From Burkholderiales bacterium (lineage in GTDB: Bacteria > Pseudomonadota > Gammaproteobacteria > Burkholderiales > Burkholderiaceae_C), in assembly GCA_947464185.1 (NCBI GenBank), contig CANHVY010000027.1, forward strand, positions 1-56,849: a stretch of 56,849 bases of DNA, given 5' to 3'. Both the position numbers and the translations under genes were made by a program. Position 1 is the first letter of the stretch, and each line of letters opens with the position of its first letter. The notes under the pieces were generated by a model. That model ran no database searches. It was given only the letters and a program-made list of their open reading frames with translations, and was not told where the DNA came from. Positions 9,198 through 18,304 of the stretch are shown one piece after another.

Positions 9198-9923
9198 TCA
9201 CGATGCAGAAGCGAGCGCGACACCGCTGATCCATCGCGTGTAAAGACGATCGGCCAGGAGATGGTGCGCGTGCATCCGCTGTGCTGCGTGCGTCAGGATG
9301 GTGGCCTTGTCCTGCACGCTGCCCGCGTGTTGCGCCAGCGCCTCAGCCCAGGCAGGGTCACCGTCGTCAAGCCAGCGCTGCAATTTGGCCCCGTCGATCT
9401 CGATGTGGAACTGCATGCCCAGGTGCGGGCCTACGGAGAAGGCTTGATGCGGGCATGCAAGGCTGGTGGCCAGCCATCGCGCGCCTGGCGGCAGCTCAAA
9501 GCTTTCGTAGTGCCAATGCATCACATGATGCTGTGCTGGCGGGCCGAACCACTGCGCGGCCACGGGGTTGTCCAGCACCTGCAGGGGCTGCCAGCCGATT
9601 TCCGGCGCCGGGGCTGCCTGCACGCGTGCCCCCAGGGCGCGAGCCATCAACTGGCCACCCAGGCAATGGCCGATGACCGGGATTCCAGCCTGCATTGCCT
9701 GGAGGATCAACCGTTCGGCGTCCCGAAGAAAGGGAAGCGGATCGTTGGCACTCATCGCGCCCCCCAATACCGCCAGTGCGCTGTGCCCCGCCATGTCGGC
9801 CGGGAAAACGGCGCCCGCCGAAGCATCCCGCAGATCAAAGGCGAACCCACGGTCAGCGAGCCAACGCGCCAGGTAGGCAGGACCATCATGACGCATGTGC
9901 TGCAGGATCAGTACGGGTTTCAT
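9198..9923 (-). CDS. Class I glutamine amidotransferase-like protein
   Basis: This 241-residue protein is a stand-alone class I glutamine amidotransferase domain similar to the GuaA N-terminus. The nucleophile is C87 in GHCLGGQ, and the His-x-Glu pair appears in MQFHIE. Related stand-alone proteins include PuuD-like gamma-glutamyl hydrolases and GMP-synthase-like proteins of unknown substrate. It is divergent (90 bp) from the omega-aminotransferase that opens the amine module. A role in gamma-glutamyl-amine hydrolysis is therefore possible, but its similarity is closer to the GuaA-like group than to PuuD and no function is proven. Confidence 0.85.
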   Translation of the reverse strand: MKPVLILQHMRHDGPAYLARWLADRGFAFDLRDASAGAVFPADMAGHSALAVLGGAMSANDPLPFLRDAERLILQAMQAGIPVIGHCLGGQLMARALGARVQAAPAPEIGWQPLQVLDNPVAAQWFGPPAQHHVMHWHYESFELPPGARWLATSLACPHQAFSVGPHLGMQFHIEIDGAKLQRWLDDGDPAWAEALAQHAGSVQDKATILTHAAQRMHAHHLLADRLYTRWISGVALASAS

Positions 9924-10013
9924 GGTGCCCAGACGAAGTGCTGGCTCGTATCATGCGGCAAGACTCTGGCTCATCAGATCCCGCCTTCAACACCCTCCAA
10001 GGAGACCCGAACC

Positions 10014-11321
10014 ATGTACAAGGACCTGGACGCCTACTGGATGCCCTTCACGGCCAACCGGCAGTTCAAGAAGGCTCCGCGCATGCTCGCCCGCTCTTCG
10101 GGCATGCACTATTGGGACGACAAGGGTCGGCAGATCCTGGACGGCGTGGCGGGCTTGTGGTGCGTCAACGCGGGCCACGCTCGACCGCGCATCGTGCAGG
10201 CCATCCAGGACCAGGCTGCGGAACTGGACTTCGCTCCCTCGTTCCAGATGGCCCATCCCAAGGCCTTTGAACTGGCCGACCGCATCGTCAAGCTGGCGCC
10301 CGAGGGCATGGGCAAGGTGTTCTTCACCAATTCCGGTTCCGAAGCCGTGGAGACGGCGTTGAAGATGGCCATCGCCTACCACCGCGTGCGCGGAGAAGGC
10401 TCTCGCACACGCCTCATCGGGCGGGAGCGGGGCTATCACGGCGTGAACTTTGGCGGCATTTCCGTCGGAGGCATCGTGTCCAACCGGAAGATGTTCGGCA
10501 CCCTGCTGGCCGGGGTGGACCACATCCGCCACACCCACGACCCTGCGCGCAATGCGTTTTCACAGGGTCAGCCTGCTCACGGCGCGGAGTTCGCGGACGA
10601 CCTGGAGCGCCTGGTCGCGCTGCACGATGCGTCCACCATCGCCGCGGTGATCGTCGAGCCTGTGGCGGGATCCACCGGCGTGCTCATCCCGCCCCAGGGC
10701 TACCTGCAGCGGCTGCGCGAGATCTGCGACAAGCACGGCATCCTGCTGATCTTCGACGAGGTCATCACCGGTTTCGGGCGCACAGGCATGCCGTTCGGGT
10801 CCCAGACCTTCGGTGTCACGCCTGACCTGATGACGGTGGCCAAGGGCATCACCAACGGTTGCGTCCCGATGGGGGCGGTCATCGCCCAGAGCAAGATCCA
10901 CGACGCCTTCATGACCGGCCCAGAGCATCTGATCGAGTTCTTCCACGGCTACACCTACTCGGCGCACCCGCTGGCCTGCGCTGCTGCGCTGGGAACGCTG
11001 GACACCTATGCAGAAGAAGGACTTCTGACGCGGGCGGCGGAGCTGGCGCCGTACTTCGAGCAGGCGCTGCACTCCCTGCGCGGCGAGCCGAACGTCATCG
11101 ACATCCGCAACATCGGTCTGGTCGGTGGCGTGGAGCTGCAGCCCCTGGCCGGCCAGCCCACCAAGCGCGCCTTCGATGTGTTCCTGGACTGCTACGACAA
11201 GGGCGTGATGATCCGTACCACGGGCGACATCATCGCGATGTCGCCGCCGCTGATCGTCGAGAAGTCGCACATCGATCACATCATCGACACCTTGCGCGGG
11301 GCGCTGCGCCGCGTCGCCTGA
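10014..11321 (+). CDS. Omega-amino acid/polyamine:pyruvate aminotransferase
   Basis: This class III PLP aminotransferase (435 residues) moves the terminal amino group of substrates such as beta-alanine or putrescine to pyruvate or a similar acceptor. The N-terminus HWMPFTANRQFK-like block (YWMPFTANRQFKKAP) and AGLWCVNAGH are typical of the omega-amino acid:pyruvate group. The PLP lysine is K277 in AKGITNG. The ATG at 10014 has the ribosome site AAGGAG; an upstream in-frame extension to 9126 overlaps the opposite gene and is not credible. The Pot-type transporter genes follow 151 bp downstream, which favours an amine such as putrescine as substrate. The exact substrate is unproven. Confidence 0.9.
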   Translation: MYKDLDAYWMPFTANRQFKKAPRMLARSSGMHYWDDKGRQILDGVAGLWCVNAGHARPRIVQAIQDQAAELDFAPSFQMAHPKAFELADRIVKLAPEGMGKVFFTNSGSEAVETALKMAIAYHRVRGEGSRTRLIGRERGYHGVNFGGISVGGIVSNRKMFGTLLAGVDHIRHTHDPARNAFSQGQPAHGAEFADDLERLVALHDASTIAAVIVEPVAGSTGVLIPPQGYLQRLREICDKHGILLIFDEVITGFGRTGMPFGSQTFGVTPDLMTVAKGITNGCVPMGAVIAQSKIHDAFMTGPEHLIEFFHGYTYSAHPLACAAALGTLDTYAEEGLLTRAAELAPYFEQALHSLRGEPNVIDIRNIGLVGGVELQPLAGQPTKRAFDVFLDCYDKGVMIRTTGDIIAMSPPLIVEKSHIDHIIDTLRGALRRVA

Positions 11322-11388
11322 GACGGGGTCTGGGCGAGCGCCCCCGGTTCTGGAATACTTGGTGCACCCGTTTCCTGGCGATCAGCAC

Positions 11389-11412
11389 GGATTGGGGCTC
11401 ACGCACCAATCC
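11389..11412. repeat. Inverted repeat before potF
   Basis: GGATTGG (11389-11395) and CCAATCC (11406-11412) form a 7-bp perfect stem with a 10-base loop in the 151-bp gap between the aminotransferase and potF. It could be an attenuator or an operator. There is no T-run after it. Confidence 0.35.
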
Positions 11413-11472
11413 AGTGCGCCTTGAAGGGTTGCGTACCGACTTTGCCATCTGTCCCTCAGCGGAGGTTTGCCC

Positions 11473-12582
11473 ATGCAGTTCAAGTCAAGCCGGATCCTGG
11501 CCGCATTGGCCGTGTCACTCGCAGCCCTGACAGGGGGAGCGGTGGCCCAGGAGGAAGAAAAGGTCCTGAACATCTACAACTGGTCGGATTACATCGGCGA
11601 GGATGTGATCGCCCGGTTCGAGAAAGAAACCGGCATCAAGGTCCGCTACGACGTCTTCGACAACAACGAGATCGTCCACGCCAAGCTCGTGGCCGGCAAG
11701 ACGGGCTATGACATCGTCGTGCCCTCCTCCAATTGGGCCAAGCTCCAGATCGACGGCGGACTGCTGCAGAAGCTGGACAAGTCCAAGATCCCCAACCTAC
11801 GCAACCTCGATCCGGGCATCCAGTCCCAACTGGGCAAGATGGACCCTGGCAACGACTACATGGTGAACTGGCTGTGGGGATACACCACAGTCGGCATCAA
11901 CGTTGACAAGGTCCGTGCCGCCCTGGGCGGCCCCTTGCCCGACAACGTCTGGGAACTGGTTTTCAAGCCCGAGTACATCAGCAAGCTCAAGAGCTGCGGC
12001 GTTTCCTTTCTGGATTCCGCCACCGAGGTGCTCCCCGCGGCGCTGCATTACCTGGGCAGGCCTGCGTTCAGCAGGAACCCGGCGGACTACACCGCCGCCT
12101 CCAACGTGCTGAAGGCCGTTCGCCCCTTCGTGACCTTGTTCAGTTCGTCGGGCTACATCAACGACATGGCCAATGGCTCCATCTGCCTGGCGCTGGGCTG
12201 GTCCGGCGACATCAACATCGCCCGCCAGCGCGCCATCGATGGAAAGGCAGGGCAGAACATCCAGGCCCTGATTCCCAGAAGCGGCGGCATCCTCTTCTTC
12301 GACACCATGGTCATTCCGGCGGATGCCCCGCGGCCGGGCAATGCGCACAAGTTCATCAACTTCGTGCTTCGCCCTGACGTGGCGTCCTCCACCACGAACA
12401 AGGTCTTCTATCCCAATCCGGTACCGGATTCGCGCAGGAACATCCGCCCGGAAGTGGCGAACAACCCCACCGTGTTCCTTTCCAGCGCCGACCTGGCCCG
12501 CATGGTGCCGCCGGATTCGATCAACAACGACCTGCGTCGCCTGATGACGCGCACCTTCACGTCGTTCAAGACCGGTCTGTGA
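11473..12582 (+). CDS. potF: Polyamine-type ABC transporter substrate-binding protein
   Basis: This 369-residue periplasmic receptor has a cleaved signal peptide (about 1-26, ending GGAVAQ) and the PotD/PotF-family opening LNIYNWSDYIGEDVIARFEKETGI. The NIYNWSDY motif contains the tryptophan and acidic residues that line the polyamine pocket in PotF. The ATG at 11473 has GGAGG at the right distance; the earlier TTG at 11467 is not needed. It is followed by an ATPase and two permeases with overlaps of 1 to 4 bp or gaps of a few bases. Putrescine is the likeliest ligand, though related amines or amino-acid derivatives cannot be excluded. Confidence 0.92.
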   Translation: MQFKSSRILAALAVSLAALTGGAVAQEEEKVLNIYNWSDYIGEDVIARFEKETGIKVRYDVFDNNEIVHAKLVAGKTGYDIVVPSSNWAKLQIDGGLLQKLDKSKIPNLRNLDPGIQSQLGKMDPGNDYMVNWLWGYTTVGINVDKVRAALGGPLPDNVWELVFKPEYISKLKSCGVSFLDSATEVLPAALHYLGRPAFSRNPADYTAASNVLKAVRPFVTLFSSSGYINDMANGSICLALGWSGDINIARQRAIDGKAGQNIQALIPRSGGILFFDTMVIPADAPRPGNAHKFINFVLRPDVASSTTNKVFYPNPVPDSRRNIRPEVANNPTVFLSSADLARMVPPDSINNDLRRLMTRTFTSFKTGL

Positions 12583-13685
12583 TGTCGGCCGCAGCCGGCG
12601 GTGCCGGCTTCCTGCGCATCGAGGACGTCGTCAAGGAGTTCGACGGCTATGCGGCCGTCAACCACGTCAGCGTGGACATCGGCAAGGGCGAGATCTTCGC
12701 CCTGCTGGGTTCGTCCGGGTGCGGCAAGACCACGCTGCTGCGCATGGTGGCGGGGTTTGAGACGCCCACCTCCGGGCGCATCGTGCTCAATGGCCAGGAG
12801 CTCAACGGATTGCCCCCTTACGAGCGGCCGCTGAACATGATGTTCCAGAGCTATGCGCTGTTTCCGCATCTCACCGTGGCGGAGAACATCGCCTTCGGCC
12901 TGAAGCGCTCGGGCATGGCTTCGGCGCAGATCGCCGAGCGGGTGGAGGCTATGCTCAAGCTGGTGCAGTTGGGCAAGTACGCGGGGCGCAAGCCGCACCA
13001 ACTGTCCGGCGGCCAGCAGCAGCGGGTGGCCCTGGCCCGCAGCTTGGCCAAGCAGCCCCAGTTGCTGCTGCTGGACGAACCCCTGGGGGCGCTGGACAAG
13101 AAGCTTCGCGAGGAAACCCAGATCGAACTGGTCAACATCATCGAGCAGGTCGGCGTGACCTGCATGATGGTCACCCATGACCAGGAGGAAGCCATGACCA
13201 TGGCCTCGCGCATCGCGGTGATGAGCGAAGGCCGGCTGATGCAGGTGGGCGCACCGTCCGAGATCTACGAGACGCCCGCCAGCCGCTTCGTGGCCGATTT
13301 CATCGGCAACGTCAACATGATGGAGGGCTCGCTGGAGGTGGATGCCCACGACCACTGCATCGTGACCTGTGCCGACTGCCGCCACTACGTCGGCCACGGC
13401 ATCACGGGCACCGAAGGGATGGCGGTCACCGTGGCGCTGCGCCCTGAAAAGATCAACGTCAGCCGTCAACGCCCTGCCGAAGGTGACTTCAACATGCTGC
13501 GCGGCACCGTACGGGAGAAGTCCTACTTCGGCAGCTTCACCGTCTACCAGCTGGCGCTGGCGAGTGGGGCCACGCTGAAGGTCAGCCAGTCCAACGTGGA
13601 GCGCCACCGCGATGACGAGCTCACCTGGGGCGACGAAGCCTGGGCCCACTGGTCCCCTTCGGCGCAGGTGGTGCTGACCCAGTGA
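12582..13685 (+). CDS. potG: Polyamine-type ABC transporter ATP-binding protein
   Basis: This 367-residue ATPase drives the transporter. Walker A is GSSGCGKTT (about 43-51), the signature is LSGGQQQR, and Walker B is LLLLDEPLGALD, followed by the switch histidine in MVTHDQEEA. The C-terminal 100 residues form a TOBE domain, as in PotA/PotG. The ATG shares one base with the potF stop (TGATG), so translation is coupled; a GTG one codon earlier is also possible. The neighbours potF, potH and potI make a full uptake system. Confidence 0.95.
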   Translation: MSAAAGGAGFLRIEDVVKEFDGYAAVNHVSVDIGKGEIFALLGSSGCGKTTLLRMVAGFETPTSGRIVLNGQELNGLPPYERPLNMMFQSYALFPHLTVAENIAFGLKRSGMASAQIAERVEAMLKLVQLGKYAGRKPHQLSGGQQQRVALARSLAKQPQLLLLDEPLGALDKKLREETQIELVNIIEQVGVTCMMVTHDQEEAMTMASRIAVMSEGRLMQVGAPSEIYETPASRFVADFIGNVNMMEGSLEVDAHDHCIVTCADCRHYVGHGITGTEGMAVTVALRPEKINVSRQRPAEGDFNMLRGTVREKSYFGSFTVYQLALASGATLKVSQSNVERHRDDELTWGDEAWAHWSPSAQVVLTQ

Positions 13686-13692
13686 GGCACCG

Positions 13693-14652
13693 ATGAGCCC
13701 GGCACCGCGCACCCCACGCACCGCGGGCCCGGCCTGGCTGGCCCGGCTGCGTCCCGGCGGCCGGGCTGCCGTGATCGGGGTGCCCTACCTGTGGCTTCTG
13801 GCGTTCTTCCTGCTGCCCTTCGCGGTGGTGCTGCAGATATCCCTGGCCCGCATGGGCACGGTCCATCCCGAGGACCTGATCGCGGTCCAGGACGGCGTGC
13901 TGACGCTGTCGTTGAAGTTCTCCAATTTCGCCACGGTGCTGCAAGACCCGCTTTACCTCAGCGCCTACCTTCGAAGCCTGCAGTACGCGGCGGCCACCAC
14001 CGTGGTGTGCCTGTTCATCGGCTACCCCTTTGCCTACTTCATGGCCAGGGCTCGGCCCTCGATGCAGCCCTTGCTGCTCATGCTGGTCATGTTGCCCTTC
14101 TGGACCTCGTTCCTGCTGCGCACCTATGCGTGGAAAGGCTTGCTCAGCCCGGGCGGCTGGGCCCATGACGTCATCGTCGGGCTCGGGTTGGACTCCCTGC
14201 TGCTGTCGCTGGGGCTGATCGCCGCACCCGGCAAGCTGATGCACACGCCCTTCTCGCTGGTGCTGGGCATGGTCTACACCTACCTGCCCTTCATGGTGCT
14301 GCCGCTGTACAGCCAACTGGTCAAGATGGACCTGCGCCTGCTCGAAGCCGCCCAGGACCTCGGCGCCACCCCGTGGGTGGCGTTCTGGAAGATCACGGTG
14401 CCGCTGTCCAAGGCGGGCATCATCGCCGGCTCCATGCTGGTGTTCATCCCCTGCATCGGGGAGTACGTCGTGCCCGAATTGCTCGGCGGGCCCGAGACCC
14501 TGATGCTCGGACGTGTGATCTGGGATGAGCTCTTCTTCAACAACGACTGGCCGATGGCCTCGGCCCTGGCGGTGCTGATGATCCTGCTGATCATCGTGCC
14601 GCTGGCCCTGTTCCAGCGCTACCAGGCGCAGTCGCAGGAGCGTCGCCGGTGA
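13693..14652 (+). CDS. potH: Polyamine-type ABC transporter permease 1
   Basis: The 319-residue inner-membrane permease has about six hydrophobic segments, the first at YLWLLAFFLLPFAVVLQISL. The EAA loop that docks on the ATPase is EAAQDLGATPWVAFWKITVP. It starts 7 bp after potG and overlaps potI by 4 bp (GTGA). It pairs with PotI to form the membrane channel. Family assignment is firm; the substrate follows from potF. Confidence 0.94.
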   Translation: MSPAPRTPRTAGPAWLARLRPGGRAAVIGVPYLWLLAFFLLPFAVVLQISLARMGTVHPEDLIAVQDGVLTLSLKFSNFATVLQDPLYLSAYLRSLQYAAATTVVCLFIGYPFAYFMARARPSMQPLLLMLVMLPFWTSFLLRTYAWKGLLSPGGWAHDVIVGLGLDSLLLSLGLIAAPGKLMHTPFSLVLGMVYTYLPFMVLPLYSQLVKMDLRLLEAAQDLGATPWVAFWKITVPLSKAGIIAGSMLVFIPCIGEYVVPELLGGPETLMLGRVIWDELFFNNDWPMASALAVLMILLIIVPLALFQRYQAQSQERRR

Positions 14653-15485
14653 AGCCCTCGGCAATGAACACCTGGTTCGGCCGCGGCTGGCTTGCGGCCG
14701 GGTACCTGTTCCTGTTCCTGCCCATCGTCTCGCTGGTGGTGTACTCGTTCAACGACTCCCCGATTCCCAATCTGTGGCGGGGTTTCACGTTCAAGTGGTA
14801 CCACGCCTTGGTCGCAGACCAGGCCCTGCTCTCGGGCCTTTGGTTGTCGCTCAAGATCGCCTTCCTCACCGCCTGCGGCTCTGTCGTGCTGGGCACCCTG
14901 GCGGCCTTTGCGCTGGTGAAGTACCGGCGCTTCACGGGGCGCACCGTGTTCTCCGGCATGGTCAGCGCCCCGCTGGTGATGCCGGAGGTAGTGATCGGCC
15001 TGTCGCTTCTGCTCACCATGGTGAGCCTGCAGCGGGCGATTGGCGTGCCCGAGCGCGGCATGCTCACCATCTGGCTGGGCCATCTGCTGGTGGGCATGGC
15101 CTATGCCACGGTGGTGGTGCAGGCCCGCCTGCAGGACCTGAACCCGCAGCTGGAAGAGGCGGCGATGGACCTGGGCGCCCGCCCTCACCAGGTGTTCTGG
15201 CTGGTGACCTTGCCGATGGTCACGCAGTCGCTGATGTCGGCGTGGCTGCTGACCTTCACCCTGTCGCTGGATGACGTGGTGCTGTCGAACTTTCTCTCCG
15301 GCCCTGGCGCCACCACCATGCCACTCGTGATCTTGTCGCGCGCGCGCCTGGGGCTGAACCCGAGCGTCAATGCGGTGGCCACGCTCATCGTCATCGTCGT
15401 GGCCATCGGCGTCGCCCTGGCCTGCTATCTGATCGCCCGCGCCGAGCGGCAGCGTCGCCTGGAACTGGCGGCCGCCCGCGGCTGA
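14649..15485 (+). CDS. potI: Polyamine-type ABC transporter permease 2
   Basis: The 278-residue second permease has about six membrane segments, beginning AGYLFLFLPIVSLVVYSFN, and an EAA loop EEAAMDLGARPHQVFWLVTL. A GTG start at 14649 overlaps the potH stop by 4 bp, which supports translational coupling; an ATG five codons later is the alternative. It completes the potFGHI set. A DUF3138 outer-membrane gene begins 38 bp downstream with its own strong ribosome site. Confidence 0.94.
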   Translation: MKPSAMNTWFGRGWLAAGYLFLFLPIVSLVVYSFNDSPIPNLWRGFTFKWYHALVADQALLSGLWLSLKIAFLTACGSVVLGTLAAFALVKYRRFTGRTVFSGMVSAPLVMPEVVIGLSLLLTMVSLQRAIGVPERGMLTIWLGHLLVGMAYATVVVQARLQDLNPQLEEAAMDLGARPHQVFWLVTLPMVTQSLMSAWLLTFTLSLDDVVLSNFLSGPGATTMPLVILSRARLGLNPSVNAVATLIVIVVAIGVALACYLIARAERQRRLELAAARG

Positions 15486-15523
15486 CCGGTCACCCACCTT
15501 TTCCGCACCGAGGAGGACCCTCC

Positions 15524-16924
15524 ATGAAGACCATCCATCACACCGCCCTGGCGCTTGCGCTGGCTGCCGCGTTCCCTGCGCTGGCCCAATCGAACGCCGA
15601 TGTCCTGCGGGAGTTGCAGGCGCTCAAGGCCCAGGTGGCCGAACTGGAGGCCAAGCTCAAGGCCCAGGAGGCGACCAAGCCCCAGTGGGGCATGACGCCC
15701 GACCAGGCGCGCGAGCTCAACCGCATCACGGTGAAGACCGAGGCCCTGGAGGATTCGCGCGACGCCTCAGGGCTGAAGGGGCTGAAGATCAGCGGCTATG
15801 CCGATCCGACCTGGATCTCCAACCGTGCCAAGCGCAACAGCGGCTTCAGTTTCCTGGACAGCCGCAAGGACACGTACTATGCCTATGACAACTCCTACTT
15901 CGGCTCAGTCGTGCTGGACTTGCAGAAGGAGACCGACTCGGGCGCTCGCTGGCGTCTGACGCTCAGCCCCAACCGCGGCACCGATACTGTCATCGGCAAT
16001 GGCAGCATCGTGCAGGAAGCTTCGGTCTCCGTGCCCCTGGGCAGCCTGCAGACCCGCTTCATTGCGGGCCATCTGCCCGATTGGTCGGGCTACGAGTTTC
16101 AGCAGGCCACCCTCAACAAGCTGATCACGCACAACCTGCTCTTTGACTTCACCTTGCCCACGAGCTACACAGGCGCCGGGTTGGAGCTGACCCGTGGGAA
16201 ATGGATTGCCAAGGGCGTGCTGGCCAACATGAATGCGGCTCGCAACCCGGATGGGGTCCGGGCGCCCGTGATGGCCTATCGGGTGGACTACTCGCGCGGT
16301 GAGTTCCAAGGCTTCGGCTTCGCAGGCGTGCATGGCAAGGCGGCGAATCCGCGGGCGAGGGATGCGGACGGCGCCCTGCTGCAGAACCCGATCACCGGGA
16401 TCGACTACGAAGGACGCACACGAGTGGATCTGTTCGAGTTCGATGCCTATTTCATCCGGGGCGATTGGACGGTGCAAGGCCAGATCAGCCTCGGTCGGCA
16501 GAAGGGGACCTCCATCGTCCAGGACCCTGTGACCCAAGATCTGCGTGATGCCCGCTGGACGGGCCTGTCAGCACTGGCGGCCTACAAGTTCAATCCTCGC
16601 CTCGAAGGTGTGGTTCGGATGGACCACATCCGCAATGCCAGGAACGGCGGCGGACTGTTGACTTACGCGGCGAACGATGACCGCAACGGCATCGGCATCG
16701 ATCCGACCATCGATTGCACGATCGATGCCACCCTCAAGGCCTGCAACACTGGCGCCAACCGCACCGCGCTCAGTTTCGGCCTGAGCTACCTGTGGGATCT
16801 GAACACCACCTTCAGGGTGGAGTACCGCCTGGACCGCGCCAACCTGCCGGTCTTTGGTTACGAGGACGGCACCTACCGCAAGAGCAACTCTCTGCTCGGC
16901 GCCTCGGTGGTGGTGTCCTTCTGA
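15524..16924 (+). CDS. DUF3138-type outer-membrane beta-barrel protein
   Basis: This 466-residue exported protein has a signal peptide (1-21, ending PALAQ), a short coiled coil (about 25-50, rich in L, K, E with VAELEAKLK), and then a long region of alternating polar/aromatic strands typical of an outer-membrane barrel. It ends in VVVSF, with the terminal Phe required by the BAM machinery. The pattern matches the Burkholderiales DUF3138 family as I remember it. A GAGGAGGA ribosome site precedes the ATG. Being inside the pot cluster, it could be the outer-membrane channel for the same substrate; this is inference from position only. Confidence 0.8.
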   Translation: MKTIHHTALALALAAAFPALAQSNADVLRELQALKAQVAELEAKLKAQEATKPQWGMTPDQARELNRITVKTEALEDSRDASGLKGLKISGYADPTWISNRAKRNSGFSFLDSRKDTYYAYDNSYFGSVVLDLQKETDSGARWRLTLSPNRGTDTVIGNGSIVQEASVSVPLGSLQTRFIAGHLPDWSGYEFQQATLNKLITHNLLFDFTLPTSYTGAGLELTRGKWIAKGVLANMNAARNPDGVRAPVMAYRVDYSRGEFQGFGFAGVHGKAANPRARDADGALLQNPITGIDYEGRTRVDLFEFDAYFIRGDWTVQGQISLGRQKGTSIVQDPVTQDLRDARWTGLSALAAYKFNPRLEGVVRMDHIRNARNGGGLLTYAANDDRNGIGIDPTIDCTIDATLKACNTGANRTALSFGLSYLWDLNTTFRVEYRLDRANLPVFGYEDGTYRKSNSLLGASVVVSF

Positions 16925-16947
16925 GCCCAGCGGCTGACCTGAGCGTC

Positions 16948-18297
16948 ATGGCTGACCCTGGATCGCCTGCGGGCGATCTGCGGCGGCGCCTGCAGGCAGC
17001 GGGCGTCCACACCCTGCTGGTGCAGTTCACTGACGTGCACGGCTGTGCCAAAGGCAAGTTGGTGCCTCTGGCTCATCTGGAGGACGTGCTGGGCCACGGT
17101 GCGGGCTTTGCGGGTCCGTCCATCTGGGGCACCGGCCTGCCGCGCACGGGGCCGCGCTCGGAGTACTACGCCCGGGGCGACGCCGCCACGGTAAAGCCAA
17201 TCCCCTGGATGCCGGGAGTGGCCCGCATCGTGAGCGACGGCTTCGTCGATGGCGAGCCCTTCGACGCCTGTCCGCGGCAGGTGCTCAAGCGCGCCACGGC
17301 GCGGCTGGCGGAGCGCGGGTGGGTGCTGCGCACGGGCCTGGAGCCCGAGTTCTTCTTGCTGCGCCGGCAGGATGGCGACTGGGTGCCGGCCGATGAAGAC
17401 GACCGCTTGGACAAGCCGAGTTACGACCTGAAGTCGCTGCCCCGCCAGGCCGGATTCCTGCACGAACTGAGCCAGGCGCTCACCGCTTGCGGCCTGGACG
17501 TGCTGCAACTCGACCACGAAGATGCACACGGCCAGTACGAGGTGAACTTTGCCTACGACGAGGCGCTGGCCAGCGCTGACCACCTGATGCTGTTCAAGCT
17601 GGCGGCGCAGGCCCTGGCCGACACCCGTGGCATGGTGTTCTCGATGATGCCCAAGCCCTTTGCCGATCAGCCCGGCAGCGGCTTGCACTTTCATGTCTCG
17701 CTGTGGCAACAGGGCGCGCCGGAGCGCAGTCTGTTTGGCAGCGCCGACGGTGGGCCGCTCACCGACGCCGCCCGGCACTTCATCGCCGGCGTGCTCACCC
17801 ACGCACCGGCCTTGTGCGCCATCGCGGCGCCCACGGTGAACAGCTACAAGCGCCTGACCGTGGGCGAGTCGATTTCCGGCACCACCTGGGCGCCCGCTTG
17901 CGTGGCGCACGGTCCGAACAACCGCACCGCCCTGGTGCGCACCCTGACTGGCCGCTTCGAGTGGCGACTGCCGGACGCCGCCGCCAACCCCTACCTGGCC
18001 ACGGCGGCCCTCATCGCCGCAGGGCTGGACGGCATGGACCGCCGGTTGGACCCGGGGCCCGAGGTGACCGATGACCTGTTCGACTGCACGCTGCCGCAAC
18101 TGCGCGAACGCGGTATCGGCCTGCTGCCGCAGTCGCTGGCGCAGGCCCTGGACGCGCTGGAAGCCGACGCCGTGATCTGCGGCGCCCTGGGGGAGAAACT
18201 CACCCGCGAGTTCCTGCGCCTCAAGCGCGACGAGTGGACGCAGTGGGCCCGCCACGTCTGCCCGTGGGAGCGCGACCGCTACGCGGCCGCCTTCTGA
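16948..18297 (+). CDS. glnT: Type III glutamine synthetase-like ligase (GlnT/gamma-glutamyl-amide synthetase group)
   Basis: The 449-residue protein has the glutamine synthetase fold. The N-terminal part carries QFTDVHGCAKGKLVP and GAGFAGPSIWG. The catalytic part has LEPEFFLLRR (metal-binding Glu), SGLHFHVSLW and NSYKRL. Enzymes of this type ligate ammonia or an amine to glutamate: GlnT, gamma-glutamylmethylamide synthetase and gamma-glutamylputrescine synthetase all look alike. The ATG at 16948 follows DUF3138 by 23 bp. With an omega-aminotransferase and a Pot-type transporter in the same run, amine gamma-glutamylation is more likely than ammonia assimilation. The exact amine is not determined. 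Confidence 0.85.
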   Translation: MADPGSPAGDLRRRLQAAGVHTLLVQFTDVHGCAKGKLVPLAHLEDVLGHGAGFAGPSIWGTGLPRTGPRSEYYARGDAATVKPIPWMPGVARIVSDGFVDGEPFDACPRQVLKRATARLAERGWVLRTGLEPEFFLLRRQDGDWVPADEDDRLDKPSYDLKSLPRQAGFLHELSQALTACGLDVLQLDHEDAHGQYEVNFAYDEALASADHLMLFKLAAQALADTRGMVFSMMPKPFADQPGSGLHFHVSLWQQGAPERSLFGSADGGPLTDAARHFIAGVLTHAPALCAIAAPTVNSYKRLTVGESISGTTWAPACVAHGPNNRTALVRTLTGRFEWRLPDAAANPYLATAALIAAGLDGMDRRLDPGPEVTDDLFDCTLPQLRERGIGLLPQSLAQALDALEADAVICGALGEKLTREFLRLKRDEWTQWARHVCPWERDRYAAAF

Positions 18298-18304
18298 GCG
18301 CTTC

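Noticed and set aside
9126..10013. N-terminal extension of the aminotransferase frame
   Set aside because: It runs antisense through the amidotransferase gene; the ATG at 10014 has a good ribosome site and the family N-terminus.
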